Under the pieces are notes generated by a model. The model saw only the letters and a list, made by a program, of their open reading frames with translations. It ran no database searches and had not been told where the DNA came from. Positions 1 through 11,278 of a DNA stretch of 64,000 nt are shown here, piece after piece. Made by a program: the position numbers and the translations under genes. Within the stretch, counting starts at the first letter, position 1, and each line of letters begins with the position of its first letter. The stretch covers positions 682,001 to 746,000 of the forward strand of contig JAVHKY010000067.1 of the NCBI GenBank assembly GCA_035079385.1, written 5' to 3'. The stretch comes from Aspidiotus rigidus. Lineage: Eukaryota > Arthropoda > Insecta > Hemiptera > Diaspididae.

Positions 1-660
1 AACCAAATCGACCATCACTAAATGGTCGATATTGGTTGGTTTTTGGTCCTACGACTGAAAAGAGACCAAATATTATGGAACCATCAGAAAGTGGTTGATT
101 TTTAGTAAATTTTTGAGATAAATTCACCAAATTTTGCCTGTTCATTTCAGTTGATTGTTGGTCTGATATTATTCCTACTAAATTTTGACCATAATTTTTG
201 GTTATTTTTGATCACTATGCGGAATACACATTTCGACCCATTTTTGGTCGTGATATTGTCAATACAGAATGAAATTTTTCCTCGTCTCTTAATCTAAAAT
301 TGATATTGTATTTATTAATCAATTTTGACTAAGATTTCTAGTCGATTTCTGGGCAGATATTTTGGGAGATACCTTGATCCATTTTGAGTGGATTTTTCTT
401 CAACATCCATCAATAAATTATTTTTACTCTCTTTTTTGGTTTAAAATGAGTATTATGGGGCAAGCCGCATAGTCACCCACACAATTTTGACCAAAATTTC
501 CAGTCAACTTCTCGTCGGATATCCCTAGGATATATCTTGGTCCATTTTCAGTCGACTTGTCCTCAACGTCTATACCAATATTTTTACTCTTTTTTTTTTT
601 TTGGTCTATTCTCATGCAAACCGTAGTCACTCAATTTTGCCCAAAATTTCCGGTCAATTT
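1..660. repeat. Degenerate TTGGTC-rich repeat, left block
   Basis: Short words such as TTGGTCGAT, TTTTTGGTC and AATTTTGACC recur every 20-60 bases with much divergence. The same style returns at 1720-2337, so the two blocks look like halves of one old repeat separated by the AT-rich insert at about 680-1625. A similar but weaker patch lies near 17870-17990. No coding frame was recognised. The repeat family is not known to me. Confidence 0.5.
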
Positions 661-679
661 CTTTGAAATGAATCAATTG

Positions 680-1625
680 TCATATTACTTGCAAACTCGC
701 AGATAAATAAAGATATTTAAAATAAAATCTAAAATAAAATTTGAAATTTAAAAATCAATATTCCTAATAATCAAATAATTGTTTAATGAATAAACATATT
801 CTACTAATCATAAAAATATTAGACTTATATATTCAATTTAAGGAATTCCATCAGGATTAATTACTAAATAACATTTTTCAAATTCAATGTTATATCAATT
901 TTATTTTTTGAAATTAAATTCTAAATTTATTTTAAAAGTTTATAATATCTAATATAATATTATAATGAAAAAATAAAGATCTGATTTAAATTTTCTTGAT
1001 ATAGTTTATTTAATTAAAATCATTAATTTTGTTTTTTAGAATTATTTATTTGATAAAAATATTTATCTTCATTTCTAATAATTTATATAAAAATCATTAT
1101 AAAAAAGGTAGAAAAACTGAAACGAAATAATTTTTATAAATATTTAATTTAATTTATTTAATGAATATATTTGATCCTTTAAATAAGAATTAATAAAACT
1201 TATCTAATAATTTCAATGATTTTAAATGATATTTAAAACTTGTAATCATATTGAACCAGAATGATATATTCATTTTTTTGTTCAATTTTACATTCAACTA
1301 ATAGAAAATTATTAGGTTTATTTATGACAAATAAAAAAAATAATTATTAAAGAATATATGTTTTTTTTTAATAATTGAAATAATAAATTAACACAAATTA
1401 AATTGATAAAGAATAATAATAATTATTATTATTATTAATATATCAATTAAATTATAATAAGTAAATTTAAATAAATAAATAATAAATTTAGATTCATTTT
1501 GAGAAATTATTTAAACTTACTAATTGATTCAATGTGAATTGATATGAATCCATGATAAAGTCCAGAAATTTCTGAACATTGTCCATAAATAATTGAAGGT
1601 ATAATAACTAATATTGTAATTTTAG
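680..1625 (-). other. Mitochondrial COX2-like nuclear insert (NUMT), minus strand
   Basis: This is a very AT-rich stretch. Read on the minus strand from about 1590 to 1510 with the invertebrate mitochondrial code, it gives GQCSEISGLYHGFMSIHIES, which matches the conserved C-terminal copper-site region of cytochrome c oxidase subunit II (usual form GQCSEICG, then H and FMPI). The rest (680-1500) has the same composition but no gene could be assigned; in mitochondrial order it would be the ATP8/ATP6 side. Stops and the CSEIS substitution (second Cys lost) show it is not functional. It sits between two blocks of the TTGGTC repeat. Confidence 0.7.
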
Positions 1626-1719
1626 ACGAAAATCGCACTCCTCTCAATACCTAGGTATAATCCCGCTAACAAGATTGTTATCTTCATTCTTTTCTTCTCT
1701 CACTTGAGGGAGGCTTAGA

Positions 1720-2337
1720 TATAGACGGTTTTTCCCGTCAAAAATAGTGGTCTATTAGTATCACCTAACTACAGATCGTTTTATGGCGTCTCTATTGCCC
1801 AAACTTGATTATTCTGCTTTGTCAAAAGTGGTCTATTTGTAGTGGTTCGTTAATATCGCTTGAATATAGGCTAGAACAGACTATTTTAATATCGTCTACA
1901 TTGCCCAGAAATATCAACCAATCTTTTTCGTCAGAAAAAAAAAAAAAAGTGCTTTTTCTAATTATGGTGGTCTGTTGACACTGATTAAATATTGACTGGG
2001 AGAAACTATTCTATATCGTCAGGGTTCCCTAGAAATCGACTGTTTTTTTGGTCAAAAATGGTCAAAATATAGTCAATTGCAGAGGAAGTATGGGTAATGA
2101 CTGAGGATAGACCATTTTATGGTACCTACATCACCTGCAGATCGACTAATTTTTTCCATCAAAATTTTGTCTAAGTTGGTTTAAATGTGGTCTACATATG
2201 GTAGGGAAGAGCGGAAGTAAATCGACCGAAAAAGTTGGTCTATTATTAGTCACTCATCAGAGCACCCGCTCAGTCTATTTTTGGTCAACATCTACTCAAA
2301 ATCAACTGAGATATTTGGTCGATCTGGTTTATCGGGC
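1720..2337. repeat. Degenerate TTGGTC-rich repeat, right block
   Basis: It uses the same vocabulary as 1-660 (GGTCTATT, TTTTTGGTC, AATCGACT), including repeated variants of 'GGTCAAAAATGGTC' around 1730-2100. It ends where the PLE family A copy begins at about 2338. No gene was recognised. Confidence 0.45.
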
Positions 2338-2393
2338 ACATTCCAACTTGTAAACACCACTCCTCTCATCAAATGGTACGGGGTCCTTTAGTC

Positions 2394-3464
2394 TCACAAA
2401 CAACCTCTTGAGTATGATAGGGTTGTAAAACGCGGGTCTGAAGCCAAACGGGCGGAGGGCCCGAACCAATTGGATGGAGAACTTCCCAAGAAAGAGAGAC
2501 TGATCCAAAGCAAACGGCGATCACGGATCGTGTCTCGGGGGAGGGAGGTGGTGGAACCAAGAAGGCTCCTCGTAACTTTCCTCCGAACCATCACGTCAAC
2601 GTCGACATTGACCCCATTCACTCTAGCCAGATGTTTTATTGTGAGTAATTCTTTCTTGAAGGCAGACTGACTCAAAGGAATACGAGTCAGTCTGTGAACT
2701 AGGCTATGAAAGGCAGCCATCTTATGAGCAACAGGACCGAACGAACCTCCGTGGACTAAAACATCGGTCGTACTATCTTTCCTGTAAATTCCAAACTTAT
2801 GGATACCGTTTATTATAGAGATCGATAAATCCAAAAAGTTAATGGAAAATACCCATATTTCCAACGTAAATTTGATGGAAGGGTACCAGGAATTTAGATA
2901 CCTCAGATACTCACCAAGGAGATCTGGGGAACCAGTCGAGGTGCGTAGAGCGTCATCAACGTACCTGTGCCAATAGTGAATATGACTAAGTATCACCTGG
3001 TTCGAGGAAAAGAAGTCAAGTTCAAACTTAGACAAGAAAATTTCGGAGATGAGAAAGCCTAAAAGTGATCCAATAGGGATACCTACTTCATCAGGAAACT
3101 CGAAAATTTTTTCTTCAATTTTACAGTATTTGGAGGAACAGAAAATATTCAGAAGATCGAAAAATTCATGAAGCTCATTGTGAGGGATATTGGCTTTAAC
3201 GAGTAGCTCATCCGTACGCTGGATAGTAGCAGCCTTAGGAATATTCGGGAACAAACCAAAAACATCAAACGAGCAGATGGTCGTTCCCGGGGGAAGACTT
3301 ACACCCTTCAGGACGTCAGTTAAGGAGGCCGAGTTCGAGACCGAATGTGGGGATTCAAAATCAATGTGGTTTTTGAACCAACGGTCTAAGAATTTGGCAA
3401 GGGGGTAAGTAGGTGAGGAGATGAAAGAAACAACGGGTCGAATCGGGGTATTGTTCTTATGCAA
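2394..3464 (-). pseudogene. PLE family A reverse transcriptase fragment
   Basis: Frame of 356 codons covering the RT core. In order it shows the palm motif SFDVFGLFPNIP, then a GIPIGSLLGFL motif where family members usually have GIP(I/M)GSPLGSL, then the catalytic YVDD in WHRYVDDAL, then the thumb region with VHGGSFGPVAHKMAAFHSL and IKHLARVNGVNVDVDVMVRR. It would copy RNA into DNA primed at a chromosomal nick. The frame runs out before GIY-YIG, and the element is cut at about 2338. The changed SLLGFL motif and truncation suggest it is inactive. The upstream piece at 3520-3774 is the same protein in another frame. Confidence 0.85.
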
Positions 3465-3519
3465 TTTGGGCAGCCCGTAGAGGAGGGGGGTGTAGGCTTA
3501 GGAACAAGGAGGGCTTTTT

Positions 3520-3774
3520 TCAAAGCAGGAGTTTTGATAATAGCCTCACTCCTGTTGATGACACTCCTAACTTCTTTAACGTGCTTAGAGGAAAACTGAA
3601 ATCCTCACTCTCTTTACCACCGCACTGCTGGAGGACTTCATGGACCTTAGAAGAATAGGCCGACTTCTCCATCACCACAACAGCATTGCCCTTGTCAGCC
3701 TTAGTGACGATTAAATCTCCCACTTTCATCTTCCTCTTTAAACCTTGAATCACTCCTCCCAATTTATCACTCAT
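3520..3774 (-). pseudogene. PLE family A N-terminal RT region, frameshifted
   Basis: Contains LIVTKADKGNAVVVMEK, the conserved N-terminal PLE motif (TKADKGxxVVVM) just upstream of the RT palm; the same motif is in families C and D here. It is separated from the RT fragment at 2394-3464 by a frameshift. The copy at 22156-22542 keeps this region in a longer frame (through SEDFSFPKHVKEVRSVINRSE), so the break is specific to this copy. Confidence 0.8.
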
Positions 3775-3938
3775 GCGAGGGAGGGGGTTACTTTAGTCCA
3801 CGGAGGTTCGTTCGGTCCTGTTGCTCATAAGATGGCTGCCTTTCACAGCTAGCCTAGTTCACAGACTGACGCGTATTCCTTTCAGTCAGTCTGCCTTCAA
3901 GAAAGAGTTACTCATAATAAAACACCTGGCCAGAGTGA

Positions 3939-4550
3939 ATGGGGTCAATGTCCATGACTGACGTGATGGTTCGGAGGAAAGTTACGAGGAGCCTTCTTGA
4001 TTCCACCTCCTCCCTCTCCCGAGACACGATCCGTGATCGTCGTTTGCGATGGATCAGTCTCCCTTTCTTGGGGAAGTTCTCCCTCCAATTGGGTCGGGCC
4101 CTCCACCCGTTTCGCTTCAGACCCGCGTTTTACGACCCTATCACAGTCAAGAGGTTGTTTGTGAGACTGAAGGACCCCATACCTGTTGATGAGAGGAGTG
4201 GTGTTTACAAGTCGGAATGTAGGGATTGTGGAGGCTTTTATATTGGTGAGACCAGCTGCCAAATGAAAGTTAGAGTAGCTGAGCACCTAAAGCCTGGGAA
4301 GAAGGGACACTTAGGGGAGTCAGCTTTTGCTGATCATTTAATAACCAGTGGCCACAGCTTCCGCGAGGGATCCGAAAAGCTCCACCATAAGGAGAAATCT
4401 GACCGTAAGCGTATTGCTCTCGAGCATATAGAGATAATGCGTCATCTCAACACCGACGGTATCACTGTACTCAACTCGTACATTCCGGAAGATGGCATGA
4501 TCGATCTGGTTTATGATTCACACCGCGATTTTCCGTTTGGACAATATTAA
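3939..4550 (+). pseudogene. PLE family A RT thumb plus GIY-YIG endonuclease
   Basis: 203 codons. Residues ~1-65 are the RT thumb (MVRRKVTRSLL, FRPAFYDPITVKRLF). The GIY-YIG domain follows: SGVYKSECRDCGGFYIGET, with the CX2C pair seen in PLE endonucleases, then KVRVAEHLK with an Arg-His pair, then FADHLITSGHSF and a KR-LEHIEI tail. It would nick target DNA for the PLE. Compared with copy 2, the motif GETSRQ reads GETSCQ here (Arg to Cys), which may harm activity. It is an isolated 3' part without its RT core, so it is probably not functional. Confidence 0.85.
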
Positions 4551-4593
4551 TACCTTGCTCTTCTTTTCTGTTCGTCAGTTGCTTTCATTTCAG

Positions 4594-4632
4594 GCTTGAA
4601 GATGGTTTATAATAACCGAAAGCGCTCGTCGT
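4594..4632 (+). ncRNA. Hammerhead-like motif in PLE A 3' region (degraded)
   Basis: GAAGATGG, a short hairpin (GGTT...AACC) and CGAAAG follow the hammerhead order CUGAUGA - stem II - GAAA. The core is imperfect (UUGAAGA instead of CUGAUGA). PLEs are known to carry hammerhead motifs in their pseudo-LTRs. The motif is conserved in place in families A, B, C, D and E of this window. Ribozyme activity of this copy is unlikely. Confidence 0.4.
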
Positions 4633-4697
4633 CTTATATTTTTCTGCAGTTTGCATTGCTTACTCTCCCTTCGGAGTATTCGTTTTTCGCGTTTAAT

Positions 4698-6850
4698 ATT
4701 CTTCCCAGCTAGTAAGATCCTTTGTATGCGTCTTCATGACAATCGAGCTCAGATTCGATAAAAAAAAAATTATATTGGCCAAAACTCGAAATTTTCTCGT
4801 TTTAAAGTAGATCGAGGCCTAGTAGCGTTCACCTTTTAAAAATTGTCAATCGTCGTCCTGATTATGGTTTTCACTATAGAAAGTACTTCCCTCGCATTTC
4901 GACGTCTCACGATATTCTTCACCAAATATTTTTTATTCTGGGTGCTGACAGCATTCTACAAGAAAAAATGTTGTACATTAACGAGTGCCGTTCGTGATAC
5001 ATTTCGCGAGTGAATTAAAAATGACTAAGTAATTCCTGTTTCCTGTAAAAACAAGCTTTACCGTTGGGGAAAGCTAGTTAAATAGCGCAGTTTACGATTG
5101 TCACAACTCAATAATGCACACTTTCAACTGTATGCGATAATCATCCATTAAAAAGAGCGCTTTTACATTAATTCGTAGCACGTAGAAGTACTGCTCTCAC
5201 CCTTTACTCTCACCAACACTTCGACGCCAACAACAGCTACGCCACACTCTTATCTAAAGAGATAAAAGTATTTTCGTCCATCCTCGTCCCGTTTATTCTT
5301 TCTATTCTGTATCTGTCTGTCCAAGAGCGACCGGGTGAATTAAGGATAATTAGGTACATAGATTCTGCACCGAGAGGTGCTCTTTCCGTTAAACGTGTTA
5401 AAATATTAAAACCACTTTGCAGAATAGTTAACGTAATTTATATTTAATTACCGTCGTGTATAAAATTGCGACAACCTCTTATTCGCGACGGACCATCGCT
5501 GCTGCGATGATATATGAAAAATAGTCAACGGTAATAGGCGAACGTATTATTTGAAGAGTTGTAAACGACACCAAGGCGAGGAGAATACAGATGAACGTAT
5601 TCATCCGAAATTGCCTCTCGTTTATACAAGCGCACACGTACAGGTGAGAAGAATACGAGTATGTGTCGCATTTATGAGACAATAAATTGCACATACAATA
5701 TAGAACACAATACGTTACAGGAGTCAGCATTTTTCTCTGTTTACCCTCTTCTCTGGTAATGTTTGCTTTGTTACACCTACAGTAGTAATCAGAAGATACT
5801 AATGTAATTCGGTAGGAAGTCTACCTAAGGCCGGGAACAAAACGAATGAATGGTTTTTTTTTCGTCCTCATTTGACGAGTTTGCGTAATGTATTTTTAAT
5901 TACATTACATTTCAACTTTCGAGAGCGCAAAAGACGACATATCTCGCCGTCGAATAAGTAGTGTAATTGGAAAAACATGAACGTTCGAGAGAAACGGGTT
6001 TCTGGATTTTAATTTCCGTCGCGCGAGATCTAGTTAAACATCGGTGACAGCGAATAATTATTACAACTATGGAACGCGGAATACGGTAAAACAAAATTTG
6101 ACACGATAACGTGGACGTATTTTGAAACTATAAAAATTTACATCGAGAGAAAGGGGCCGAGGCGATATCTGACAAAGAGGGTCCTAGAAAGCTGAATTAA
6201 AATCCAAGTCGCATTTTGAAACAGTTTGCACGATGAACGTAGAAATTAATCCCAGATACAAAAATATAATGCGTCGCGAATAGGCTAAGTTTTTTCTTTT
6301 TATTTACCATCCTACAATGCAGAGAAAATATTATTTGGCCAGAATTCAGCTTGGAGAAGGATTATACGATAATAATGGATAAAAAATATGAAAAAAACCT
6401 GCGGTAAGACTTAAAGATTTAACGTGATGGCGAATTCGAAATGTACGTTTTAAAAACAAAAGTGAATTATTTTTCTTCATTTATGATCGAAAAGTGCCTC
6501 ATAACGCCCTTTTAATAGTGGTAAAACATGCTTTCATTTCGCATCCCGGAAGTTTTTTTGCCTTTTCATTTTGCATCTAAGGAGTTTTTATTTCGTACCT
6601 AAGGAATATTGATAAGCCATCATCTACCGTGTGATCTTCAAAAATACCCTTGTCTGCTACTTTTCGATTGTAAATGAAGAAAAATCTCACAGGCAACACG
6701 GTTAAGAACAGCCGTTTCTCGATTTATATAACTCATCGAGAGAAAGCTAATTTCTGACTCTCGTAACGTAAATAACTATTTCTTTCTCGTAGAACTAAAA
6801 ATGGTAGTTGTAAATTGCCTATATGTGCAGTCCAGGAAAAATAGGACCTC
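4698..6850. other. No gene recognised
   Basis: This stretch has lower repeat content and mixed composition. Short open frames on both strands (for example 5479-5730 and 5912-6094, minus) show no recognisable domain and look random. It could be intergenic or intronic. Confidence 0.5.
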
Positions 6851-6959
6851 AATTCAAACGAAGTTGGAATTTGTTCCTTGAGATAGTCTGTAGATCTGTA
6901 AAAATTCACCGTCTCTAGAACCCCGCAAGAATTTTAGGAGGCCGGAACGTCTGGAAAAT

Positions 6960-7345
6960 TCCGGTCCCTTCCATTTTTCTAGAAAAATATGCTTCCTGAG
7001 GAAAAATATGAAGGCACAAAAATTGTTCCGAGTAAGATTTTCTTTAATTCGATACCATATTTGACGCCTCGAAGTGGTACGCCTTAAGCTAAAACACCAG
7101 ATAACTTGTGGACAATTCAGTTGTTTTTTTGTTACATATAAGTGAAAACACAATAAATTCTGGTTTTTCCATTTTTCTAAAAAAAAAGCTTCCTAGCAAA
7201 AAAAAAATTAAGACACAAAAATTGTTCCTCATAAAATTTTCTCCAATCTGATACCATATTTGACGCTTCACAATTGAGCGCTTAAAACCAGGAGACCAAG
7301 ATAACTTCTTGACAATTCAGTTTTTTTGGTTACGGATAAGTAAAA
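6960..7345. repeat. Two-copy tandem repeat, unit about 196 bp
   Basis: The landmarks CCATTTTTCTA, GCTTCCT, AGGCACAAAAATTGTTCC (second copy AGACACAAAAATTGTTCC), ATACCATATTTGACGC and ATAACTT-TG(A/G)ACAATTCAG recur about 196 bases apart. The second copy leads directly into the minisatellite-element fragment at 7346. No coding function is inferred. Confidence 0.65.
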
Positions 7346-7512
7346 GCGACGGCTTCCTTAACGAAGTTGAGCGAGGAACGCAGGGAACCTATTTTATGAG
7401 TCAAATAGGATTTGGTATTGAAATTCAAGGAAGCCTAGACCTAGTATAAAGAAGGCCTAGACCTACTATAAGCCTAGTATAATTTATAGGCAGTTCGAGA
7501 GTCTAAATTCTT
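7346..7512 (+). mobile_element. Left-end fragment of the minisatellite-carrying element
   Basis: Matches the left ends of the elements at 20452 and 55069: CGACGGCTTCCTTAACGAAG, GAGGAACGCAGGGAACC, TTTTATGAGTCAAATAGG, TTTGGTATTGAAATTCAAGG and the AGCCTAGACCTA words, ending in one monomer start (TCGAGAGTCTAAATT). No array and no right end follow, so this is a truncated copy. Confidence 0.75.
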
Positions 7513-7524
7513 GGAAAACGAAGT

Positions 7525-7680
7525 ATACAGGGTGGACCAGAAAGATGTTACTGGTTAAATGGGAGTTTGCGCTAAATCTGTTGTAGCGCGAAAACGCAAA
7601 TTGTTGGACGTATGGTTTAAACATACGAATTTTGTACCTCAATTTTATCTTTAATTTGAGCCACATCCGAAGTTTCTACG
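7525..7680. repeat. Dispersed repeat, copy 1 (pair with 14568-14705)
   Basis: Starts ACAGGGTGGACCAGAAAGATG and runs through TTAAATGGGAGTTTG, TGTAGCG and ATTTTATCTTTAATTT. The copy at 14568-14705 has the same words in the same order with about one quarter of bases changed. The opening resembles the ends of some DNA transposons, but no family could be assigned. Confidence 0.55.
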
Positions 7681-7739
7681 ACTTTTCAGAGCCGAGTTAT
7701 GGACCAAAATGTGCCGAAATTTTACAGAAGGGATTCCCA

Positions 7740-8100
7740 AAGTTGTGAATGATTGAAAGAATCACCTAATCTTCGAAGTTTTCTTCGATTCTGAGATAAA
7801 ATTTAGCGCTGAATCTGAATAAAATTGTTAAAAAATTCTGCGAAGCACCAAAATGCGCTTATGGACCGTCCAAAAAAGGTCAAATATCTCCAAAATAATA
7901 AAATCGCCCAACCTTTAAAGTTATTCTCGATTCCGAGATAAAATTTAGCGCTAATCTGAATAAAATTGTCAAGAAATTCTGCGAAGCACTAAAATTGGTT
8001 AATGGGACCAAAAAGGGTCAACATTTCTCCAAACCAAAGAAAAATCGCCTAACCTTCAAAGTTTTTCTTGATTCTAGGGTAAAATTGTGTGCTGAGTAAA
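7740..8100. repeat. Tandem repeat, unit about 139 bp, about 2.6 copies
   Basis: The words CGATTC(T/C)GAGATAAAATTT, AGCGCTGAATCTG, AAATTCTGCGAAGCAC and AATCGCC(C/T)AACCTT recur at about 7785, 7928 and 8068. The last unit is degraded. No reading frame is shared across the units. Confidence 0.6.
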
Positions 8101-8119
8101 AAAAAAAAATGTTGAACTC

Positions 8120-8790
8120 TTCTTGGCAAGAAACAACAGGAGTTTTTGCGGAAGCAACCACCTTGACCATTCACGGGGCCTGAGTCAATCTTTTACCGCG
8201 AGCATGTAATGGGAAACAACAACAGTTTTTGCGAAAGCACTCGCCTTGATCATACACGGGGCCTCAGTCGATCTATATTGAAGCCAGGGATAATTCACCT
8301 GCCTCTTTCAAACATGGGGTCTTGACCGTTTTCGTACCGCGAGCTCATGACGAAAGTCGAGCTTGACGGTATCATTTCCTCCTCCGGGTGAAACCCCAAG
8401 AAATTCCGGGCGTTCGTCTGCCTCAATCAAAGACTGAGCTGTAGCTGATCGCCCATCACGAGCAAGACCGAATTTGCGGTATCCACTCCCATTACCTAAA
8501 TCAAGGAGTTTTTGCACTTAGGCCCGCTTTGTTCATAGGTGGGGCGTCAGTTGATCTCTCATCGCAAGCACGCAACAGAAGACCAACTTTGCGTTCTTTG
8601 ACTGAAACAACGAGAGTTGATCATACGCAGAGCCCTAGTCAATCTCTCACCGCGAACCTTCAACGGAAGATGAATTTGTCGTCTCCCTCCAATCCCCAAA
8701 TGAGGAGAATTTCCGCAATTTCCTCTTTCGGATCTGTCACCCGACGCTAGTCGATCTCTCACTCCGCGAGCACTCAATCTGGGGTACGCG
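8120..8790. repeat. Irregular tandem repeat with CACGGGGCCTCAGTCGATC words
   Basis: Variants of CACGGGGCCT(C/G)AGTC(A/G)ATCT followed by ACCGCGAGCA recur at about 8175, 8258, 8335, 8545, 8635 and 8750, with spacers ranging from about 75 to 210 bases. Small open frames here (8308-8517, 8529-8861) are composed of this repeat and are not taken as genes. Confidence 0.55.
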
Positions 8791-9115
8791 GCGCAATTCG
8801 GACCATTTTTGGGCGCAATTCGGACCGAGTCTTTACAGTATACAGAGTCTTGAAATGACACACTGCTTTTCAGACAAAAAAATCAGGAATCAAATCACAG
8901 AGTTGAAACTTGGCCTGAAAATTCGATTTATTTGAATTAATAGGTAACGTATAGAAAAAATTATTTCTCAAAGTAAATTTCTTGATTTTCGATAATCCTC
9001 GAAAAAATCAGCCATACTAGGGTACCTACGGTAATGCTGGAGGGATACAGAGCGTTGCAGAGCTAGCGGAATTTTGTTTTTACTGTGAGATTTTAAGCAG
9101 AAACACGATTTTTGC

Positions 9116-11117
9116 ATGGTGTCCCATATCAGACCGAGGGGTGGATCTTGGCCAAACAAAACAGATCAAGAAGAGCTCGCCGAACTGACCCGGAAGAAAG
9201 AAGAAAGAAAGGAAGAGACAGCGAGAGTTGAGCACAAATTTGCTCCCAGAACCGAGAACCTATCAAGCGTCACCTTCACAGAAGAAGAAAAAAGACTGCT
9301 GGACAAAGGCATCAAGTACGTGCAGCCAGAGAGGCTCAACCAGTGTAGGCTTGAAAGCATGGCCATTAGCTGCGAACAAGTAATCCAAACCACGGAACAC
9401 GACGTGAGACCAGGAAAGAGGATATGTGCCAAACCTATGACAGAACGCAAGTAATGCAGAGGAAGGTCACAAATCTACAAAAGAAGATCCGACAGAACAA
9501 CCTGATTTTGACAAAGGCGGACAAGGGCAGCACGGTAGTGGTAATGGAGAAGGAGGACTACACCCAAAAAGTGGAGTCGTACATCGCACTTAATGGATAC
9601 CAAGAGCTGGCAAGGGACCCAACACGGGAATAGCAAGATGACCTGAAAGCTGTGTTGAAACGGAACAATGTACCCGGCCATGGAAGGAGGCTTGAGATGA
9701 ACCCAATTGCACCAAAACTCAAGGGGCTTGTAAAACTCCACAAAGCGAACCGTCCGATGAGACCCCTGGTCAACTGCATTCAATCTCCATGCTACAAGAT
9801 AGCAAAGATCGTAGCCACATTCCTGAAAGAAAACTACCAGTTTGCATCCAGACGAAGTATCAGAAACAACGGAGAGCTGATTGAGCAACTGGACAAGTTG
9901 GAAATCAAGAGTAACGACAAGCTGATATCCTTTGATGTGACTAATATGTTTGGTACCATACCGAAGGAGGAACTTCTCACCCTGCTCAAAAGCAACAGAT
10001 ACCATGGGAACCCTGATGGGTCGAAGTACGCCAACATAGTGGAGGAGATCTTGAGCCAGAACTACTGCCGCTTCAATAACAGGTTCTACAGTCAGGAAAG
10101 GGGACTTGCGATGGGATCACCGCTGTCACCAATACTGGCGGGGATATTCATGAATGATATGGAAAACAAGATATTGAAGGGCAGCAAGTTCAGAAACTCG
10201 ATCAAACACTGGGCCAGATATGTAGATGATATCCTAATTGTGTGGTCAGGCACTGATAGACAGGTGGATCTATTCCTTTCAGAAATGAACGCGATGAATG
10301 AGAGCATCAAATTCACAGTGGAAAAAGGCAATGAGACCATCAACTATTTGGACCTTACACTCACAATGGAGAACAATAGGATAAAATACAAAATCTACAG
10401 GAAGCCGACGCATACTGACACCATCATCCCAAATGACTCCTACCACCACCCCAGGCAAAAGTTAGCGGCAATCCAGAACCACTGCTATCGGACAATTTCT
10501 ATCCTTAAGAACAACGAAGAGAAGAGGAAAGATATCGAGATAGTAAAGCAGATCGCAGAAGCCAATGGCTACCGCAGATGTGTGGTGGAGGAAGTCTTTG
10601 GGAAAATGGAAACAAAGAAAGGAACCCACGATAGCATAGTGAGAAAGTACTCCGGATCGATACCATATATAGGAAAGTACACAAACAAGGTGATAAAGGC
10701 GTTCAATGGCTACGATGTGAATGTGAGTATCCAGAATAACCAACCCATGGTGAAGAGAATCAGCAATGACCAGACGGAACAAAAGGACAAGGAAAGCTTG
10801 AGCGGAGTGTACAAGCTCAGTTGTGAACAGTGCGAGGGGATCTATATTGGTGAGACTGGGAGAAAGTTTGAGATCAGGAGAATGGCAAGTCACTGTTTGG
10901 GAAACACTGTAACGAGGAAAACCACGATGGAGAGGGAATATTTGAAGTCATACACGTAGAGAATCGCACAAAGAGAAGAAAACTCTGGGAACAAATGGAG
11001 ATTGGAAAAGCCAAGAGGAAGAAAGCCTGCCTCTTGAACAATGTAATCACATTTGACAGCGAAAAATTATTCGGCCTGGTGATTGGACGAGAGAAGAAGA
11101 ACGGAACCAACCAATGA
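9116..11117 (+). pseudogene. PLE family C polyprotein: N-terminal region, RT, GIY-YIG (broken)
   Basis: Three consecutive open pieces make one protein. 9116-9454 has the PLE N-terminal type (SSVTFTEEEKRLLDKGIKY). 9424-9633, in another frame, has LILTKADKGSTVVVMEK. After an in-frame TAG at 9631 the RT follows: SFDVTNMFGTIPKEE, GLAMGSPLSPILAG, ARYVDDILIVWSG with catalytic YVDD, then the thumb. The GIY-YIG start is GVYKLSCEQCEGIYIGETGR with EIRR. Just after that (about 10880) bases are missing compared with copy 2, which reads RRNEHKIFKEKENGKS, and the frame shifts; the true tail (FEVIHVENRTKRRKLWEQ) continues in another frame to TGA at 11117. At least two frame changes and one stop make it a pseudogene, though the RT core is open. 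Confidence 0.85.
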
Positions 11118-11270
11118 GACGACAGGAATCCAGATAGCCAATAGAAACGCAGCATTTAGAACAATAGATTGAACCAATCACAAAGCAGCATGTTTTAGCC
11201 AATAAGAACACAATGTCCTATTATTGTAAGAATAAGTTTTTAAGAAGTGAACCAATCACAACACAGCATT

Positions 11271-11278
11271 GTTATGAC
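11271..11278. repeat. Left target-site duplication of nested hAT relic
   Basis: GTTATGAC on the left against GTTATGAT at 12108-12115, 7 of 8 bases. An 8-bp duplication is the hAT hallmark. The uninterrupted flank belongs to the PLE C 3' UTR. Confidence 0.7.

Larger units (their letters stand above)
2338..4697. mobile_element. Penelope-like element family A, copy 1 (head-to-head inverted structure)
   Basis: Two parts of one PLE are joined in opposite directions. 2338-3790 reads on the minus strand: end of an N-terminal region, reverse transcriptase, start of the GIY-YIG region. 3791-4697 reads on the plus strand: RT thumb, full GIY-YIG endonuclease, 3' UTR. The switch is abrupt near 3790, where the minus part stops just before a PLPR-M motif and the plus part starts at the residues VHGGSF. 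PLEs are known for partial copies arranged directly or inverted (pseudo-LTRs), so this is probably element architecture. The same junction occurs in copy 2 at about 22556. Both coding parts are incomplete. Confidence 0.85.

Noticed and set aside
680..1625. tRNA genes within the AT-rich inserts
   Set aside because: Mitochondrial tRNAs would be expected next to COX2, but no convincing cloverleaf could be traced by eye in such AT-rich, decayed sequence.
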